A stretch of DNA of 64,000 bases from Microbacterium esteraromaticum (GCF_017303215.1 NZ_JAEMWU010000001.1:1302001-1366000), one strand, 5' to 3'; positions 51,184 to 60,789 are shown, numbered from the stretch's first letter. Notes: generated by a model from the letters alone, not told the origin. A program made the numbers and translations.

Positions 51184-51249
51184 CCCACGAGGGGTCAACA
51201 AATGTCGTGTGCGCACGCCCGGACTGCGCGTTTTTTGACCCCTCGTGGG
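51184..51249. repeat. Intergenic palindrome with CCCACGAGGGGTCA core
   Basis: The 19-base arm 51184-51202 (CCCACGAGGGGTCAACAAA) pairs with 51231-51249 with one mismatch. The loop of 28 bases contains the 8-bp palindrome GTGCGCAC. The core and the following GTGGGGGAG match the element inside the E2 gene at 24127-24262. It lies between two minus-strand genes, after the GNAT gene (stop 51264), and could end its transcript. Confidence 0.75.
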
Positions 51250-51263
51250 TGGGGGAGAGCACC

Positions 51264-51833
51264 TCAGGAGGAGAGGACCGGCCAGGGCACGGGGGTGCGA
51301 TCGTCGGATGCCAGCAAGCCGGCCACCCAGCCGTCGTCACGCCCGCGTGGACCCGTCAGGCCCTGGCGCAGCAGCCCCTCGTAGCGGAAGCCGAGCGCCC
51401 GCGCCGTGCGGGCCGACGGGGTATTGCCGACGACCGCGCGCCAGGCAAGTCGGGCCAACTTCAACTCGTCGAACGCGAAGTCGACGACGGCGCGGGCGGC
51501 CTCGGTCATGATGCCCTGGCCACGGAAGGCCGCGATACCCCAATAGCCGATCTCGGCCTCTCCGCCGTGTGGATGCGTCGTGATCCGGTGCAAACCCACC
51601 ATGCCGGCCAGCTCGCCGTCTTTGCGGATCGCCCACACCGTCTCGACGCCATCGGCCCACCATCCACTGACGAGGTCGATGAACTCGACGGCGTTCTGCC
51701 GCGAGTACGGGCTGGGGATGGTCGTCCAGCGCGGCACCTCGGGGTCCTGACAGCCAGCGGTGATCGCGTCGGCGTCGGCCTCGGTCGGGATGCTGAGGAC
51801 GAGTCGTTCTGTGCGCAGGGCCACCGGTTCCAT
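51264..51833 (-). CDS. GNAT acetyltransferase (RimJ/RimL type)
   Basis: Acetyltransferase of 189 residues. It starts with the RimJ-like LRTERLVLSIPTEADADAI. The acetyl-CoA loop is AFRGQGIMTEAARAVVDFAF, preceded by GEAEIGYWG and followed by NTPSARTARALGFRYEGLLRQGL. Members acetylate protein N-termini or small amines. TACGCT lies 6 bases upstream of ATG 51833. It is followed by the palindromic repeat. Confidence 0.87.
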   Translation of the reverse strand: MEPVALRTERLVLSIPTEADADAITAGCQDPEVPRWTTIPSPYSRQNAVEFIDLVSGWWADGVETVWAIRKDGELAGMVGLHRITTHPHGGEAEIGYWGIAAFRGQGIMTEAARAVVDFAFDELKLARLAWRAVVGNTPSARTARALGFRYEGLLRQGLTGPRGRDDGWVAGLLASDDRTPVPWPVLSS

Positions 51834-51839
51834 CGCGCC

Positions 51840-51845
51840 AGCGTA
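51840..51845 (-). promoter_or_regulatory. -10 hexamer TACGCT, leaderless promoter of GNAT gene
   Basis: Minus-strand TACGCT (51845-51840), 6-base spacer, ATG 51833. Confidence 0.5.
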
Positions 51846-51905
51846 GCGGGCGCGCGAGTAGAATCAGGAACGCGGCTGTCAGCCGTTATCAGGGGAGGAC
51901 GAGCC

Positions 51906-52823
51906 GTGGTCGTGCAGCGGTCATCGCCGCGAGGCGTGCTGTTCTCGCTGCTGGCATCGACCATCTTCGCCGGCATGTTCTACCTCGCCGGTTTCGTCAG
52001 CTCGTCCGCCGAGGTCGTCTTCGCCTGGCGCGTGCTGCTCACCGCCGTCTGCTACGCCGCGGCGCTGCTGCATCCCGCGGCCCGTCGCGCCGTCGCGGCG
52101 CTGTGGCGCCGACTTCGCACGCGGTGGTGGATGCCCCTGCTGAGCCTGCTGCTGGCCGCGATCGTCGGCGCGCAGCTGTGGTTGTTCATGTGGGCGCCGA
52201 TGCATGGGCACGGCCTCGATACCGCGTTGGGGTTCCTGCTGTTGCCGATCTGTCTCGTGCTCGGCGGCCGCTTTCTGCTGCACGCGCACGTCAGCACGGT
52301 GCAGTGGGTCGTCGTCGGCTTGGCCGCCGTCGCGGTCGTCGTCAAGTTGATCGCCACGCCCGCCCTGTCGTGGGTGACGCTCATGGTCTGCATTCCGTAC
52401 ACGGTGTACTTCGTGTTGCGCCAGCGGTTCGGGCTCGACGGGGCCATGGTCTTCGGTCTCGAGACCGCGTTGCTGTCGCCGCTCGCGGTGGCGCTGTTGG
52501 CGTTGGCCGAGCCGATGCAGCCGACCGCGGTCGAGGTTGCGGCGCTCGCCGCGATCGGTGTGGGCAGTGCCGTGGCGATGACGTTCTACCTGGGTGCGTC
52601 GTCGCTGCTGTCGATGCCGGTGTTCGGGCTCCTCGGCTACGCCGAGCCGGTGATGCTCGTCGGGGTGGCGCTGTTGTTGGGAGAGCGGATGCAGGGAGCG
52701 GATGCCCTGGTCTACGGCATCCTCGCGGTCGCCCTGGCGATCCTCGCAGTCGAGGGGTTCCGGGCGACGCGGCGCCCTCGGTCGGCGTCGGGGTCGGACC
52801 CCGAGGCGATCGGGCCGCGCTGA
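51906..52823 (+). CDS. EamA/RarD-family transporter
   Basis: Integral membrane protein of 305 residues with ten helices in two EamA repeats. Recognisable parts are GVLFSLLASTIFAGMFYLAGFV, VFAWRVLLTAVCYAAALL, LGFLLLPICLVLGGRFLL, SWVTLMVCIPYTVYFVLRQRFGLDG and LLGYAEPVMLVGVALLLGE. This is RarD-like. Transported metabolite is unknown. GTG 51906 is 7 bases after GGGGAGG (51892-51898), and TAGAAT at 51859-51864 is a probable -10 with a normal leader. The long ORF from 51003 is upstream read-through. Confidence 0.85.
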   Translation: MVVQRSSPRGVLFSLLASTIFAGMFYLAGFVSSSAEVVFAWRVLLTAVCYAAALLHPAARRAVAALWRRLRTRWWMPLLSLLLAAIVGAQLWLFMWAPMHGHGLDTALGFLLLPICLVLGGRFLLHAHVSTVQWVVVGLAAVAVVVKLIATPALSWVTLMVCIPYTVYFVLRQRFGLDGAMVFGLETALLSPLAVALLALAEPMQPTAVEVAALAAIGVGSAVAMTFYLGASSLLSMPVFGLLGYAEPVMLVGVALLLGERMQGADALVYGILAVALAILAVEGFRATRRPRSASGSDPEAIGPR

Positions 52824-52892
52824 CAGCGTGCGCTGCCGGCGAGGTCGGATGCCCGCGCTGACGTCGGATGCCCGCGATGTCGGCGCTCCGCG

Positions 52893-52898
52893 TAGACT
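52893..52898 (+). promoter_or_regulatory. -10 hexamer TAGACT, leaderless promoter of mfd
   Basis: TAGACT, 6-base spacer, GTG 52905. Confidence 0.5.
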
Positions 52899-52904
52899 TC
52901 TCCG

Positions 52905-55900
52905 GTGACTGTTCCGGGGATTCTGCGCGCCTTGGAAGAGGCGAACCTGTACCGTGACGCCCTCACCTGGGCGCAGACCGATGCCGATATCTCCGCCGTC
53001 GACGGACTCGACGTGCCGATCGTGGCGGGACTGCTGCACAAACGCGCAGCGTCCGGCAAACCGGCATCCGCTCTCATCGTCACCCCCACGGGCCGGCGCG
53101 CGGAGTCCGTCGCGACGGCGCTGGAGGCCTACCTCGCCGATGCTGAGGTGCTGACCTTCCCCGCGTGGGAGACCCTGCCGCACGAGCGCCTGAGCCCTAG
53201 CCCCGACACCGTCGGGCGGCGCTTGGAGACGCTGCGCCGCATCACCACCTGGAGCGGGGAGAAGCCGCTCGTCGTGGTCGCGTCGGTGCGCGCCGCACTG
53301 CAGCCGCTGGCAGCGAACCTGGGCGACGCGGCGCCGTTGGAACTCGCCGTGGGCGGTCGCGGACTCGAGCTCGAAGGCGCTGTTGAGCAGTTGGTCGAGC
53401 GTGCCTACACGCGGGTCGACATGGTGTCGCGCCGTGGTGAGTTCGCGGTACGCGGTGGCATCCTCGACGTCTTCCCGCCCACCGCTGACCACCCGGTGCG
53501 GGTGGAGTTCTTCGGCGATGAGATCGACCAGATCCGCGCGTTCTCGGTCGCCGACCAGCGGTCGCTGCCCGGCGATGTCGCCGGGGTGTCGCTGCCCGCG
53601 AGCCGTGAGCTGCTGCTGACCGCTGAGGTGCGCGAGCGCGCGGGCGCCCTGGTGGCGGGGTTCCCGGCGATCGGCGGAATGCTCGAGAAGATGTCGGAGG
53701 GCATTCCGGTCGAGGGTATGGAGTCGCTGCTGCCGGCTGTCGCCGGCCCGTTGGTGACGCTTGCCGAGTACCTGCCCGCAGGGTCTGCCACGGCCGTGAT
53801 CGACCCCGAGCGCGCCAGCGCGCGGGCGCAGAATCTGGGCGAGACGAACCGCGAGTTCCTGGATGCGGCGTGGAGCGCGGCGACCTCGGGTGCCTCGGCT
53901 CCGATCGACCTCGGCGCTGGTGATTTCATCTCGCTGGCCCGGCTGCGTGAGATCGTCCGTGACCGAGACGGCGTGTGGTGGCGGCTGAGCCCGTTCGCGA
54001 CCGATGACGACGATGCCGCCAACCTCGACTCGTCGGTGATCCCGTCATTCCACGGCAACGTCGACGGGGCGATCGCGTTCGTCGAGTCCAAGCTCGCCGA
54101 GAAGTGGCGTGTGGTCATCGTCGCCTCGGGGCAGGGGCTGGTCGAGCGGGCGCGCGACGTGCTCAGCGACCGCGGGCTCGCAGCACGCATCGTCGACGAT
54201 CTCGTCGACGCACCCGAGGGTGGCGTGGCGTCGATCGCCGCCGCGACGATCGAGTCGGGATTCCAGGTGCCGGATGCCCGGCTCGCCGTGCTCACCGACA
54301 ACGAGTTCTACGGCCGCACCATCGGCGGCGACCAGCGGATGGTCAAGAAGCTGGCGTCACGTCGTCGCAACGTCGTCGATCCGCTGCAGCTGAAGCCCGG
54401 CGACCACGTGGTGCACGCCACGCACGGCATCGGGCGCTTCGTCGAGATGGCGCAGCGCGAGGTGTCCAGCGGCGGCCGCAACGCCGTCAAGACCACACGT
54501 GACTATCTGGTGCTCGAGTACGCGCCGGCCAAGCGCGGCTACCCGGGCGACAAGCTGTTCGTGCCCACCGATCAGCTCGATCTGCTCTCGAAGTACGTCG
54601 GCGGTGAAGCCCCGACGCTGTCGAAGATGGGCGGGAGCGACTGGGCCGCGGCCAAGGGCAAGGCGCGCCGCGCGGTACGCGACATCGCCGTCGAACTGGT
54701 GAAGCTCTACTCGGCGCGCATGAGCGCGAAGGGGCACGCCTTCGGCCCCGACACGCCCTGGCAGCGCGAACTCGAAGAGGCCTTCCCGTTCGCCGAGACC
54801 CACGACCAGTTGCAGACGATCGATGAGATCAAGGCCGATATGGAGCGGCCGATCCCGATGGACCGTCTGCTGTCGGGCGATGTGGGCTTCGGTAAGACCG
54901 AGGTCGCCGTCCGTGCTGCCTTCAAGGCGATCCAGGAGGGCAAGCAGGTCGCCATGCTCGTGCCGACCACGCTGCTGGTCAAGCAGCACCTTGAGACGTT
55001 CACCGAGCGTTTCGCCGGATTCCCGGTCAAGGTGCGCCCGCTGTCGCGTTTCCAGACTGACAAAGAGGCCCGGCTCACCCTGCAGGGACTCGTCGACGGT
55101 TCGGTCGACATGGTGATCGGCACGCATCGCGTGCTCACCGATCAGGTGATCTTCAAGGACCTCGGTCTGATGATCATCGACGAGGAGCAGCGCTTCGGCG
55201 TCGAGCACAAGGATGCCCTCAAGAAGATGAAGACGAACGTTGACATCCTCGCCATGAGCGCCACGCCGATCCCACGCACGCTCGAGATGGCCGTCACCGG
55301 CATCCGTGAGATGTCGACTCTGCAGACGCCGCCCGAGGACCGGCATCCGATCCTGTCGTTCGTCGGGGCGCGCAGCGACAAGCAGATCGCGGCGGCGATC
55401 CGCCGCGAGATTCTGCGCGAGGGTCAGGTGTTCTTCGTGCACAACCGCGTGCAGTCGATTCAGCGGGTCGCGGCCGAGCTCGCCGAGTTGGTGCCCGAGG
55501 CACGCATCGCCGTCGCACACGGCAAGATGGGCGAGCACCAGCTCGAGCAGGTCGTCGACGACTTCTGGGAGCGCAAGTACGACGTGCTCGTCTCGACCAC
55601 GATCATCGAGACCGGTCTCGACATCTCCAACGCCAACACGATCATCATCGACCGCGCCGACAAGTACGGTCTGTCGCAGCTGCATCAGCTGCGTGGTCGC
55701 GTGGGTCGCGGACGCGAGCGCGCCTACGCATACTTCCTGTACGACGACGTCAAGCCGCTCAGCGAGACGGCCGCCGATCGCCTGCAGACCATCGCCGTCA
55801 ACAACGACCTCGGTTCGGGTATGCAGGTCGCGCTGAAGGACCTCGAGCTGCGCGGTGCCGGAAACCTTCTGGGCGCCGAGCAGGCCGGTCACATCGCCGG

Positions 55901-56459
55901 CGTCGGATTCGACCTGTACCTGCGCATGATCGGCGAGGCCGTGGCGACGTTCCGCGGCGAGGACACCTCGGGCGAGACCGAACTGCGTCTTGAACTGCCT
56001 GTCGACGCGCGCATCCCCGAGTACTACATCGACAGTGAGCGCTTGCGCCTGGAGGCTTACCAGAAGCTGTCGGCCGCGGCTGGTGCGGGGGCGGCCGACG
56101 ATGCGATCGATCTGGTCGTCGAAGAGCTGGTTGACCGGTACGGGGCGTTCCCTGACGAGGTGTCGACGCTGGTGAAGGTGGCGCGGCTGCGTCGCCGTGC
56201 GGCAAAGGCCGGCCTGTCGGATGTCGTCGCGATGGGCTCCAACCTGCGCATCGCCCCGGCGCGCTTCGAGGACTCGATGAAGGTGCGTCTGCAGCGGCTG
56301 TATCCGAAGGCCAAGCTCGTGGGCGGGGGAGAGGCGCTGGTCGTTCCGATGCCGGCCGCCGATGCGGGTTCGGATCAGACCGATCAGCTCATCGACTGGG
56401 TCGGGAACCTGTTCACCGCGATGTTCCCCGAACCCGTGAAGGCCCCAACCGCCGGCTAG
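52905..56459 (+). CDS. mfd: Transcription-repair coupling factor
   Basis: DNA translocase of 1184 residues that removes stalled RNA polymerase and recruits UvrA. The N-terminal UvrB-homology module contains TPTGRRAESVATALEAYL and GGILDVFPPTADHPVRVEFFGDEIDQIR. The polymerase-interacting domain begins near DHVVHATHGIGRFVEM. The translocase has Walker A GDVGFGKTE (658-666), DEEQ (759-762), SATPIPRTLEM, and the motif VI region QLHQLRGRVGRG. The C-terminal TRCF domain is complete. GTG 52905 follows TAGACT by 6 bases. The alpha/beta hydrolase starts 40 bases downstream. Confidence 0.97.
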   Translation: MTVPGILRALEEANLYRDALTWAQTDADISAVDGLDVPIVAGLLHKRAASGKPASALIVTPTGRRAESVATALEAYLADAEVLTFPAWETLPHERLSPSPDTVGRRLETLRRITTWSGEKPLVVVASVRAALQPLAANLGDAAPLELAVGGRGLELEGAVEQLVERAYTRVDMVSRRGEFAVRGGILDVFPPTADHPVRVEFFGDEIDQIRAFSVADQRSLPGDVAGVSLPASRELLLTAEVRERAGALVAGFPAIGGMLEKMSEGIPVEGMESLLPAVAGPLVTLAEYLPAGSATAVIDPERASARAQNLGETNREFLDAAWSAATSGASAPIDLGAGDFISLARLREIVRDRDGVWWRLSPFATDDDDAANLDSSVIPSFHGNVDGAIAFVESKLAEKWRVVIVASGQGLVERARDVLSDRGLAARIVDDLVDAPEGGVASIAAATIESGFQVPDARLAVLTDNEFYGRTIGGDQRMVKKLASRRRNVVDPLQLKPGDHVVHATHGIGRFVEMAQREVSSGGRNAVKTTRDYLVLEYAPAKRGYPGDKLFVPTDQLDLLSKYVGGEAPTLSKMGGSDWAAAKGKARRAVRDIAVELVKLYSARMSAKGHAFGPDTPWQRELEEAFPFAETHDQLQTIDEIKADMERPIPMDRLLSGDVGFGKTEVAVRAAFKAIQEGKQVAMLVPTTLLVKQHLETFTERFAGFPVKVRPLSRFQTDKEARLTLQGLVDGSVDMVIGTHRVLTDQVIFKDLGLMIIDEEQRFGVEHKDALKKMKTNVDILAMSATPIPRTLEMAVTGIREMSTLQTPPEDRHPILSFVGARSDKQIAAAIRREILREGQVFFVHNRVQSIQRVAAELAELVPEARIAVAHGKMGEHQLEQVVDDFWERKYDVLVSTTIIETGLDISNANTIIIDRADKYGLSQLHQLRGRVGRGRERAYAYFLYDDVKPLSETAADRLQTIAVNNDLGSGMQVALKDLELRGAGNLLGAEQAGHIAGVGFDLYLRMIGEAVATFRGEDTSGETELRLELPVDARIPEYYIDSERLRLEAYQKLSAAAGAGAADDAIDLVVEELVDRYGAFPDEVSTLVKVARLRRRAAKAGLSDVVAMGSNLRIAPARFEDSMKVRLQRLYPKAKLVGGGEALVVPMPAADAGSDQTDQLIDWVGNLFTAMFPEPVKAPTAG

Positions 56460-56486
56460 GGCTGGTATCGCCGGTCGGGCGTGGTC

Positions 56487-56492
56487 TACGGT
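56487..56492 (+). promoter_or_regulatory. -10 hexamer TACGGT, leaderless promoter
   Basis: TACGGT, 6-base spacer, ATG 56499. Confidence 0.5.
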
Positions 56493-56498
56493 CGGAGC

Positions 56499-57305
56499 AT
56501 GATCGCCGTCGATCGCACGCTGCACCGTCCCGGCGCGGAAGTGCGTTTTCACGACAGCGGCGGACATGGGCGCGCGGTGGTGCTGCTGCACGGTGCGGGC
56601 ATGGACCACACGATGTTCCGCGCGCAGGCGCACGCGGCGATCGCGATGGGGCACCGCGTCGTGCTGTGCGACCTGCGCGGTCATGGCGATTCCGAGCTGG
56701 GTACCGGTGTGCGCTTCACCGCGGCGGACGCCCTCGCCGACCTCATGGCGCTCCTGGAGACCCTGGAACTCGATCGGCCTGTGCTCGTGGGACACTCGCT
56801 GGGCGGCAATCTCGCGCAGGCGTTCGTGCGCGAGCATCCGGAGCGCGCGGGTGGGCTGATCGTCGTCGACGCGACCTGGAACGCCGGGCCTCTCACTGGG
56901 CGGGAGCGCTTCGCTCTCGCTCTCGCGGCCCCGGTGCTGGCGCTGATACCCGCGTCGCGATTGCCGCGGGTCATGGCGAGGGCGTCGGCGGTCGAGCCCG
57001 GCGCCGTCGAAGAGATCGAACGGATCTTCCATCGGATGCCGAAGAAGCGCTTCATGGACGTGTGGCGCGCCACGGCATCCTTCGCTGATCCCGATCCGCA
57101 GTACCGCACCCCGGTGCCGCTCGCTCTGATCCGCGGTGCGCGGGACAGTGCCGGCAACATCGCTACGGCGATGCCGGCCTGGGCGGCGTTCGAGGGCGTG
57201 GCCGAGAGAATCGTCCCTGGCGCGGGCCACGTCGTCACGTGGGATGCCCCCGAGAGCAGCACGCGCGCGTTGCTGAGCGCGCTCGCCGAGGTCGGTGAGG
57301 CATGA
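56499..57305 (+). CDS. Alpha/beta-fold hydrolase
   Basis: Hydrolase of 268 residues. The oxyanion motif is VVLLHGAGMDHTMF. The strand VLCDLRGHGDSELG precedes the nucleophile elbow VGHSLGGNLAQAF. The C-terminal GAGHVVTWDAPE carries the catalytic His. The catalytic Asp is probably in LIRGARDSAGN. No signal peptide is seen, so it acts in the cytoplasm. Ester or lactone substrates are typical, but nothing more can be said. ATG 56499 is chosen over 56481 because TACGGT lies 6 bases upstream and the domain starts there. Confidence 0.87.
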   Translation: MIAVDRTLHRPGAEVRFHDSGGHGRAVVLLHGAGMDHTMFRAQAHAAIAMGHRVVLCDLRGHGDSELGTGVRFTAADALADLMALLETLELDRPVLVGHSLGGNLAQAFVREHPERAGGLIVVDATWNAGPLTGRERFALALAAPVLALIPASRLPRVMARASAVEPGAVEEIERIFHRMPKKRFMDVWRATASFADPDPQYRTPVPLALIRGARDSAGNIATAMPAWAAFEGVAERIVPGAGHVVTWDAPESSTRALLSALAEVGEA

Positions 57306-57325
57306 ACGTGCGACCGGGACGTGAT

Positions 57326-57342
57326 TTCTACGCACTGTAGAA
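57326..57342. promoter_or_regulatory. BlaI-type operator over the cydDC promoter
   Basis: TTCTACGCACTGTAGAA: arms TTCTAC and GTAGAA are exact inverted repeats. It matches the operator nearest cydA (TTCTACGTGTCGTAGAA) at 14 of 17 positions. Its right half forms the first five bases of the TAGAAT -10 box (57338-57343), which is 6 bases before GTG 57350, so a bound repressor would block the promoter. Confidence 0.75.
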
Positions 57343-57343
57343 T
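57338..57343 (+). promoter_or_regulatory. -10 hexamer TAGAAT, leaderless promoter of cydDC
   Basis: TAGAAT, 6-base spacer, GTG 57350. It overlaps the operator at 57326-57342. Confidence 0.65.
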
Positions 57344-57349
57344 CGTCGC

Positions 57350-60300
57350 GTGAGCGTACAGCCGATCCCGAACGACCCGTGGGCCCTTGAAGCGGCCCGA
57401 GCCGCTCAGGCCCCCGGCTTCCGCCGCCCTGATCTCGGGCCCGTGCCGAAGCGCTCGCTGTACAGCCTGGGCGTGCTCGCCGCCGCACGCGCGGCCGGAC
57501 TCGTGCTGATGGCCGAGGCCGTCGCCCGCGGTATCGCCGGGCTCGCGTCGGGCGGCCTAGCGCCGTCGACCGTGCAACTCGTCCTGGTGCTCGGCCTGGC
57601 CGGCGTACTGCTGCGCACCGGAGGGGAATGGGCCACCACCGTCGTCGCGCGCCGCATCGCGACCGCCGTCAAGCGCGACCTGCGTCGGCAGATCTGGCGC
57701 CGCATCGCCGCGGGCGACCGCGCCGGCGGGGGCACGGCCGTGCTGGCATCGGACGCGCTCGACGATCTCGACGACTACTACACGCAGTCGCTGCCGGCTC
57801 TCGTATCGGCCGCCGTCATCCCACTGCTGGTGGGCCTGCGCATCCTGGGCGCCGACTGGCTGAGCGCCCTCATCATCGTGCTCACGGTGCCGCTGGTGCC
57901 GCTGTTCATGGTGCTGATCGGAAAGCACACGCAGCAGCGCACGGACGCTGCTCTCAACGCCCTGACTCGCCTCGCCGACCATCTCACCGAGCTCGCGCGC
58001 GGCCTGCCCGTGCTCGTCGGGCTCGGGCGCATCGATGAGCAGACCCGCGCGCTGGACGGCATCCAGAGCCGCTACCGTGCGCGCACCGAAGAGACACTGC
58101 GCTGGGCGTTTCTCTCGGCGCTCGCCCTGGAACTGATCGCGACGATCTCGGTGGCGATCGTCGCCGTGTTCCTCGGAGTGCGGCTGCTCAACGGCACGAT
58201 GGAGCTCGCACCGGCACTGCTCGCCCTGATCCTCGCGCCGGAGTGCTTTCAGGCTCTGCGCGACGTCGGTACGGCGTTCCACGCCTCGCAGGACGGACTG
58301 TCTGCGCTCGACCGCGCCAAGGCGCTGCTCGCGCGTCCGTTCGCGCGCGATGCGCGCACCGCGACGGCGGATGCTGACGCCATCCACCTGGACGCACTCG
58401 CCGTGCGCTACGCCGGCCGCACCGAACCCGCGCTGCGAAGCGTCACCGCCGAACTGACCGGGATCGTCGCCGTCACCGGTCCCAGCGGTGCCGGCAAGTC
58501 GACGCTGCTGGGCGCGCTCGCCGGGGTGCTGCCCGTCGACGCCGAGGTCTCGGGCGCCATTAGGGGCATCACGGCGGATGCCGTCGCGTGGGCGCCGCAG
58601 GCACCGCGCGCCTTCGCCGCGACGCCCCGCGATGAGCTCGCCCTGTACGGTGCCGGGCCGGCCGGCTTGGACGAGCTGGGATTGGGGGCTCTCGCCGATG
58701 CCGCCGTCGCCGAGCTGAGCCCCGGCGAGTTGCGTCGCCTCGCGGTCGCGCGAGCGCTGGCGCGAGTGGATGCCGGGGCTCGACTGCTCGTTCTGGATGA
58801 GCCCACCGCACACCTTGACAGCGACTCCGCCGAGCGCGTGCGCCGGGCGGTGCTGCGCCGCGCCGACCGGTGCACCGTCGTCTTCGCCAGCCATGAGGCC
58901 GAGACTCTGGCCCTGGCGACACAGCGGGTGCCGGTCGTCCCGACCGAGGACGATTCGGCCGTGTCGCCGGTGCTCGGCGCAGCGCAGAACACCCCGGCAT
59001 CCGCGTCTGTGGCATCCGATTCTGCGGAACCACTTCCTGTGGCGTCCGTCTCGGGGGCGACCGGCGCATCCTCTGCGGAGGGCGCCACCGCGCCCCCGCG
59101 GAGTCAGCCCGGCCGGCGCGGCCTCACGCTGCGCTCGCTGTTGCGCCCGCACGCCTGGCTCTGGGCCGGCGCGGTCGGCCTCGCCGCACTCGCGGCGGGA
59201 CTTGCCGCGGCACTCACCGCCGTGTCGGGATGGCTGATCGTGCGCGCCAGCGTCGAGGAGTACATCATGTACCTGCTCGTCGCCATCGTCGGCGTCCGTG
59301 CCTTCGGTATCGGGCGGGCAGCCGGCCGCTACGCCGAACGACTCGTGACGCACCGGGCGGCTTTCCTCGTCGTCGACGACCTTCGCCTGCGCCTGTGGAA
59401 GGCGATCGCGGCGCGCGGTGCCGGCTCGCGCCGCCTGCTCGAAGGGGGCGCGCCCCTCGACTACCTCGTCACCCTCGCCGACGATCTGCGTGACCAGCTT
59501 CCGCGGGTGATCCCGCCGATCGGCGCCGGGCTGCTGGTGATCGCCGGAACGATCATCACCACGGCATACGTCACCCCGCACCTGACCCTGCTCGTCGCAC
59601 TCGTGCTGCTCGGTGCGGTCGCGCTGGCATCCGTGCTCGCCATCGCCGGAGAGCGACGCGCCGGCACCGCGCGCATCGCCGCCAGATCGGCGATCGTGCG
59701 CGGCACCTCGGCACTGGCATCCGCCGCCGACGACCTGCGCGGCAACGGTGTCGCCCGGCACGCGCTGGATGACCTGAACGCCGCCGCCGACGAACTCGCT
59801 GACGCCGAGCGGCGCGCCGCCTGGTCGGCGGGGCTGGGAGCGGCGGTGGTGACCGCCGCCACCGCGATCCTCGCCGTGCTGGTTCCCTTGCTGTCGCCCG
59901 GCGTCCCCGCCGAACTGGTGTCGGTGATCGCCCTGCTCGCGCTCGGTGTGCTCGAGCCGCTCGCCGAACTGGTGTCGGCGGTGCAGCGCACGCCCACGCT
60001 GCGTGCGCTGATCCGCCGTCTCGATCCGATCCTGCGGCCCGCACCCGTGGCCGAGTGGGGCGCGCAGAGCCCCGGCGAGATCGCCCGGGTCGGTTTGGAG
60101 CACATCACCATCCGCTACGCCGGAGCGGCGACGCCCGCGGTGCAGGACATCAGCGGTGCCGCCGAACGTGGACGGTGGCTGGTGATCGATGGGCCCTCCG
60201 GATCCGGGAAGTCGACCATCCTCTCGGCCGTGATGGGGTCGCTGCCGGTTGAAGCGGGCAGCATCCGCGCGGGGGAGTACCCCCTCACGCAACTGGATGA

Positions 60301-60769
60301 GCGCGGGTGGCGAGACCGCGTGGCCTGGTGCCCGCAGGACGCCTATGTGTTCGACTCGACGCTGCGGGGCAATCTGCTGCTGTCACGGTCGCGCGACGAC
60401 GCGCCCGATGACGCCCTCATGCAACAGGCGCTGGAACGGGCCGGACTCACGCGCCTGCTCGACGGGCTCTCCGACGGGCTCGACACGCGCGTCGGCGCGG
60501 GCGGGTCGGCCCTGTCGGGTGGGGAGCGCCAGCGGCTCGCTGTGGCGCGTGCCCTGCTCACCCGGGCGGATGTCATCCTGCTCGACGAGCCGACCGCGCA
60601 CCTGGACGAGCCCACGGCGGCGGCGATGATGGCCGACGTGCGCGCGGCGACGACGGATCGCATCGTGATGCTCGTCTCGCACCGCGCGGCCGACCGGCAG
60701 CCGGGGGACTCGGTCGTGCGTCTGAGCAGCGAGACGATCTCGCGGCCGATCGTCGAGCGCGTCGGCTGA
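57350..60769 (+). CDS. cydDC: Fused CydD-CydC thiol/heme ABC exporter for cytochrome bd assembly
   Basis: Protein of 1139 residues carrying both halves of the heterodimeric CydDC exporter, which is needed for assembly of cytochrome bd in the membrane. First half: six helices, then an ATPase with Walker A GPSGAGKST (377-385), signature LSPGELRRLAVARAL (456 on, a Pro replacing the first Gly of LSGG) and Walker B LLVLDEPTAHLD. Second half: helices from about 600, Walker A GPSGSGKST (948-956), signature LSGGERQRLAVARALL (1055 on) and Walker B VILLDEPTAHLD. A Ser/Ala/Pro-rich linker joins them near 540-590. The start GTG 57350 follows TAGAAT by 6 bases, under the BlaI-type operator. Fusion is common in actinobacteria. 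Confidence 0.93.
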   Translation: MSVQPIPNDPWALEAARAAQAPGFRRPDLGPVPKRSLYSLGVLAAARAAGLVLMAEAVARGIAGLASGGLAPSTVQLVLVLGLAGVLLRTGGEWATTVVARRIATAVKRDLRRQIWRRIAAGDRAGGGTAVLASDALDDLDDYYTQSLPALVSAAVIPLLVGLRILGADWLSALIIVLTVPLVPLFMVLIGKHTQQRTDAALNALTRLADHLTELARGLPVLVGLGRIDEQTRALDGIQSRYRARTEETLRWAFLSALALELIATISVAIVAVFLGVRLLNGTMELAPALLALILAPECFQALRDVGTAFHASQDGLSALDRAKALLARPFARDARTATADADAIHLDALAVRYAGRTEPALRSVTAELTGIVAVTGPSGAGKSTLLGALAGVLPVDAEVSGAIRGITADAVAWAPQAPRAFAATPRDELALYGAGPAGLDELGLGALADAAVAELSPGELRRLAVARALARVDAGARLLVLDEPTAHLDSDSAERVRRAVLRRADRCTVVFASHEAETLALATQRVPVVPTEDDSAVSPVLGAAQNTPASASVASDSAEPLPVASVSGATGASSAEGATAPPRSQPGRRGLTLRSLLRPHAWLWAGAVGLAALAAGLAAALTAVSGWLIVRASVEEYIMYLLVAIVGVRAFGIGRAAGRYAERLVTHRAAFLVVDDLRLRLWKAIAARGAGSRRLLEGGAPLDYLVTLADDLRDQLPRVIPPIGAGLLVIAGTIITTAYVTPHLTLLVALVLLGAVALASVLAIAGERRAGTARIAARSAIVRGTSALASAADDLRGNGVARHALDDLNAAADELADAERRAAWSAGLGAAVVTAATAILAVLVPLLSPGVPAELVSVIALLALGVLEPLAELVSAVQRTPTLRALIRRLDPILRPAPVAEWGAQSPGEIARVGLEHITIRYAGAATPAVQDISGAAERGRWLVIDGPSGSGKSTILSAVMGSLPVEAGSIRAGEYPLTQLDERGWRDRVAWCPQDAYVFDSTLRGNLLLSRSRDDAPDDALMQQALERAGLTRLLDGLSDGLDTRVGAGGSALSGGERQRLAVARALLTRADVILLDEPTAHLDEPTAAAMMADVRAATTDRIVMLVSHRAADRQPGDSVVRLSSETISRPIVERVG

Positions 60770-60789
60770 CGGCCCCTCGCGCGGATGCG

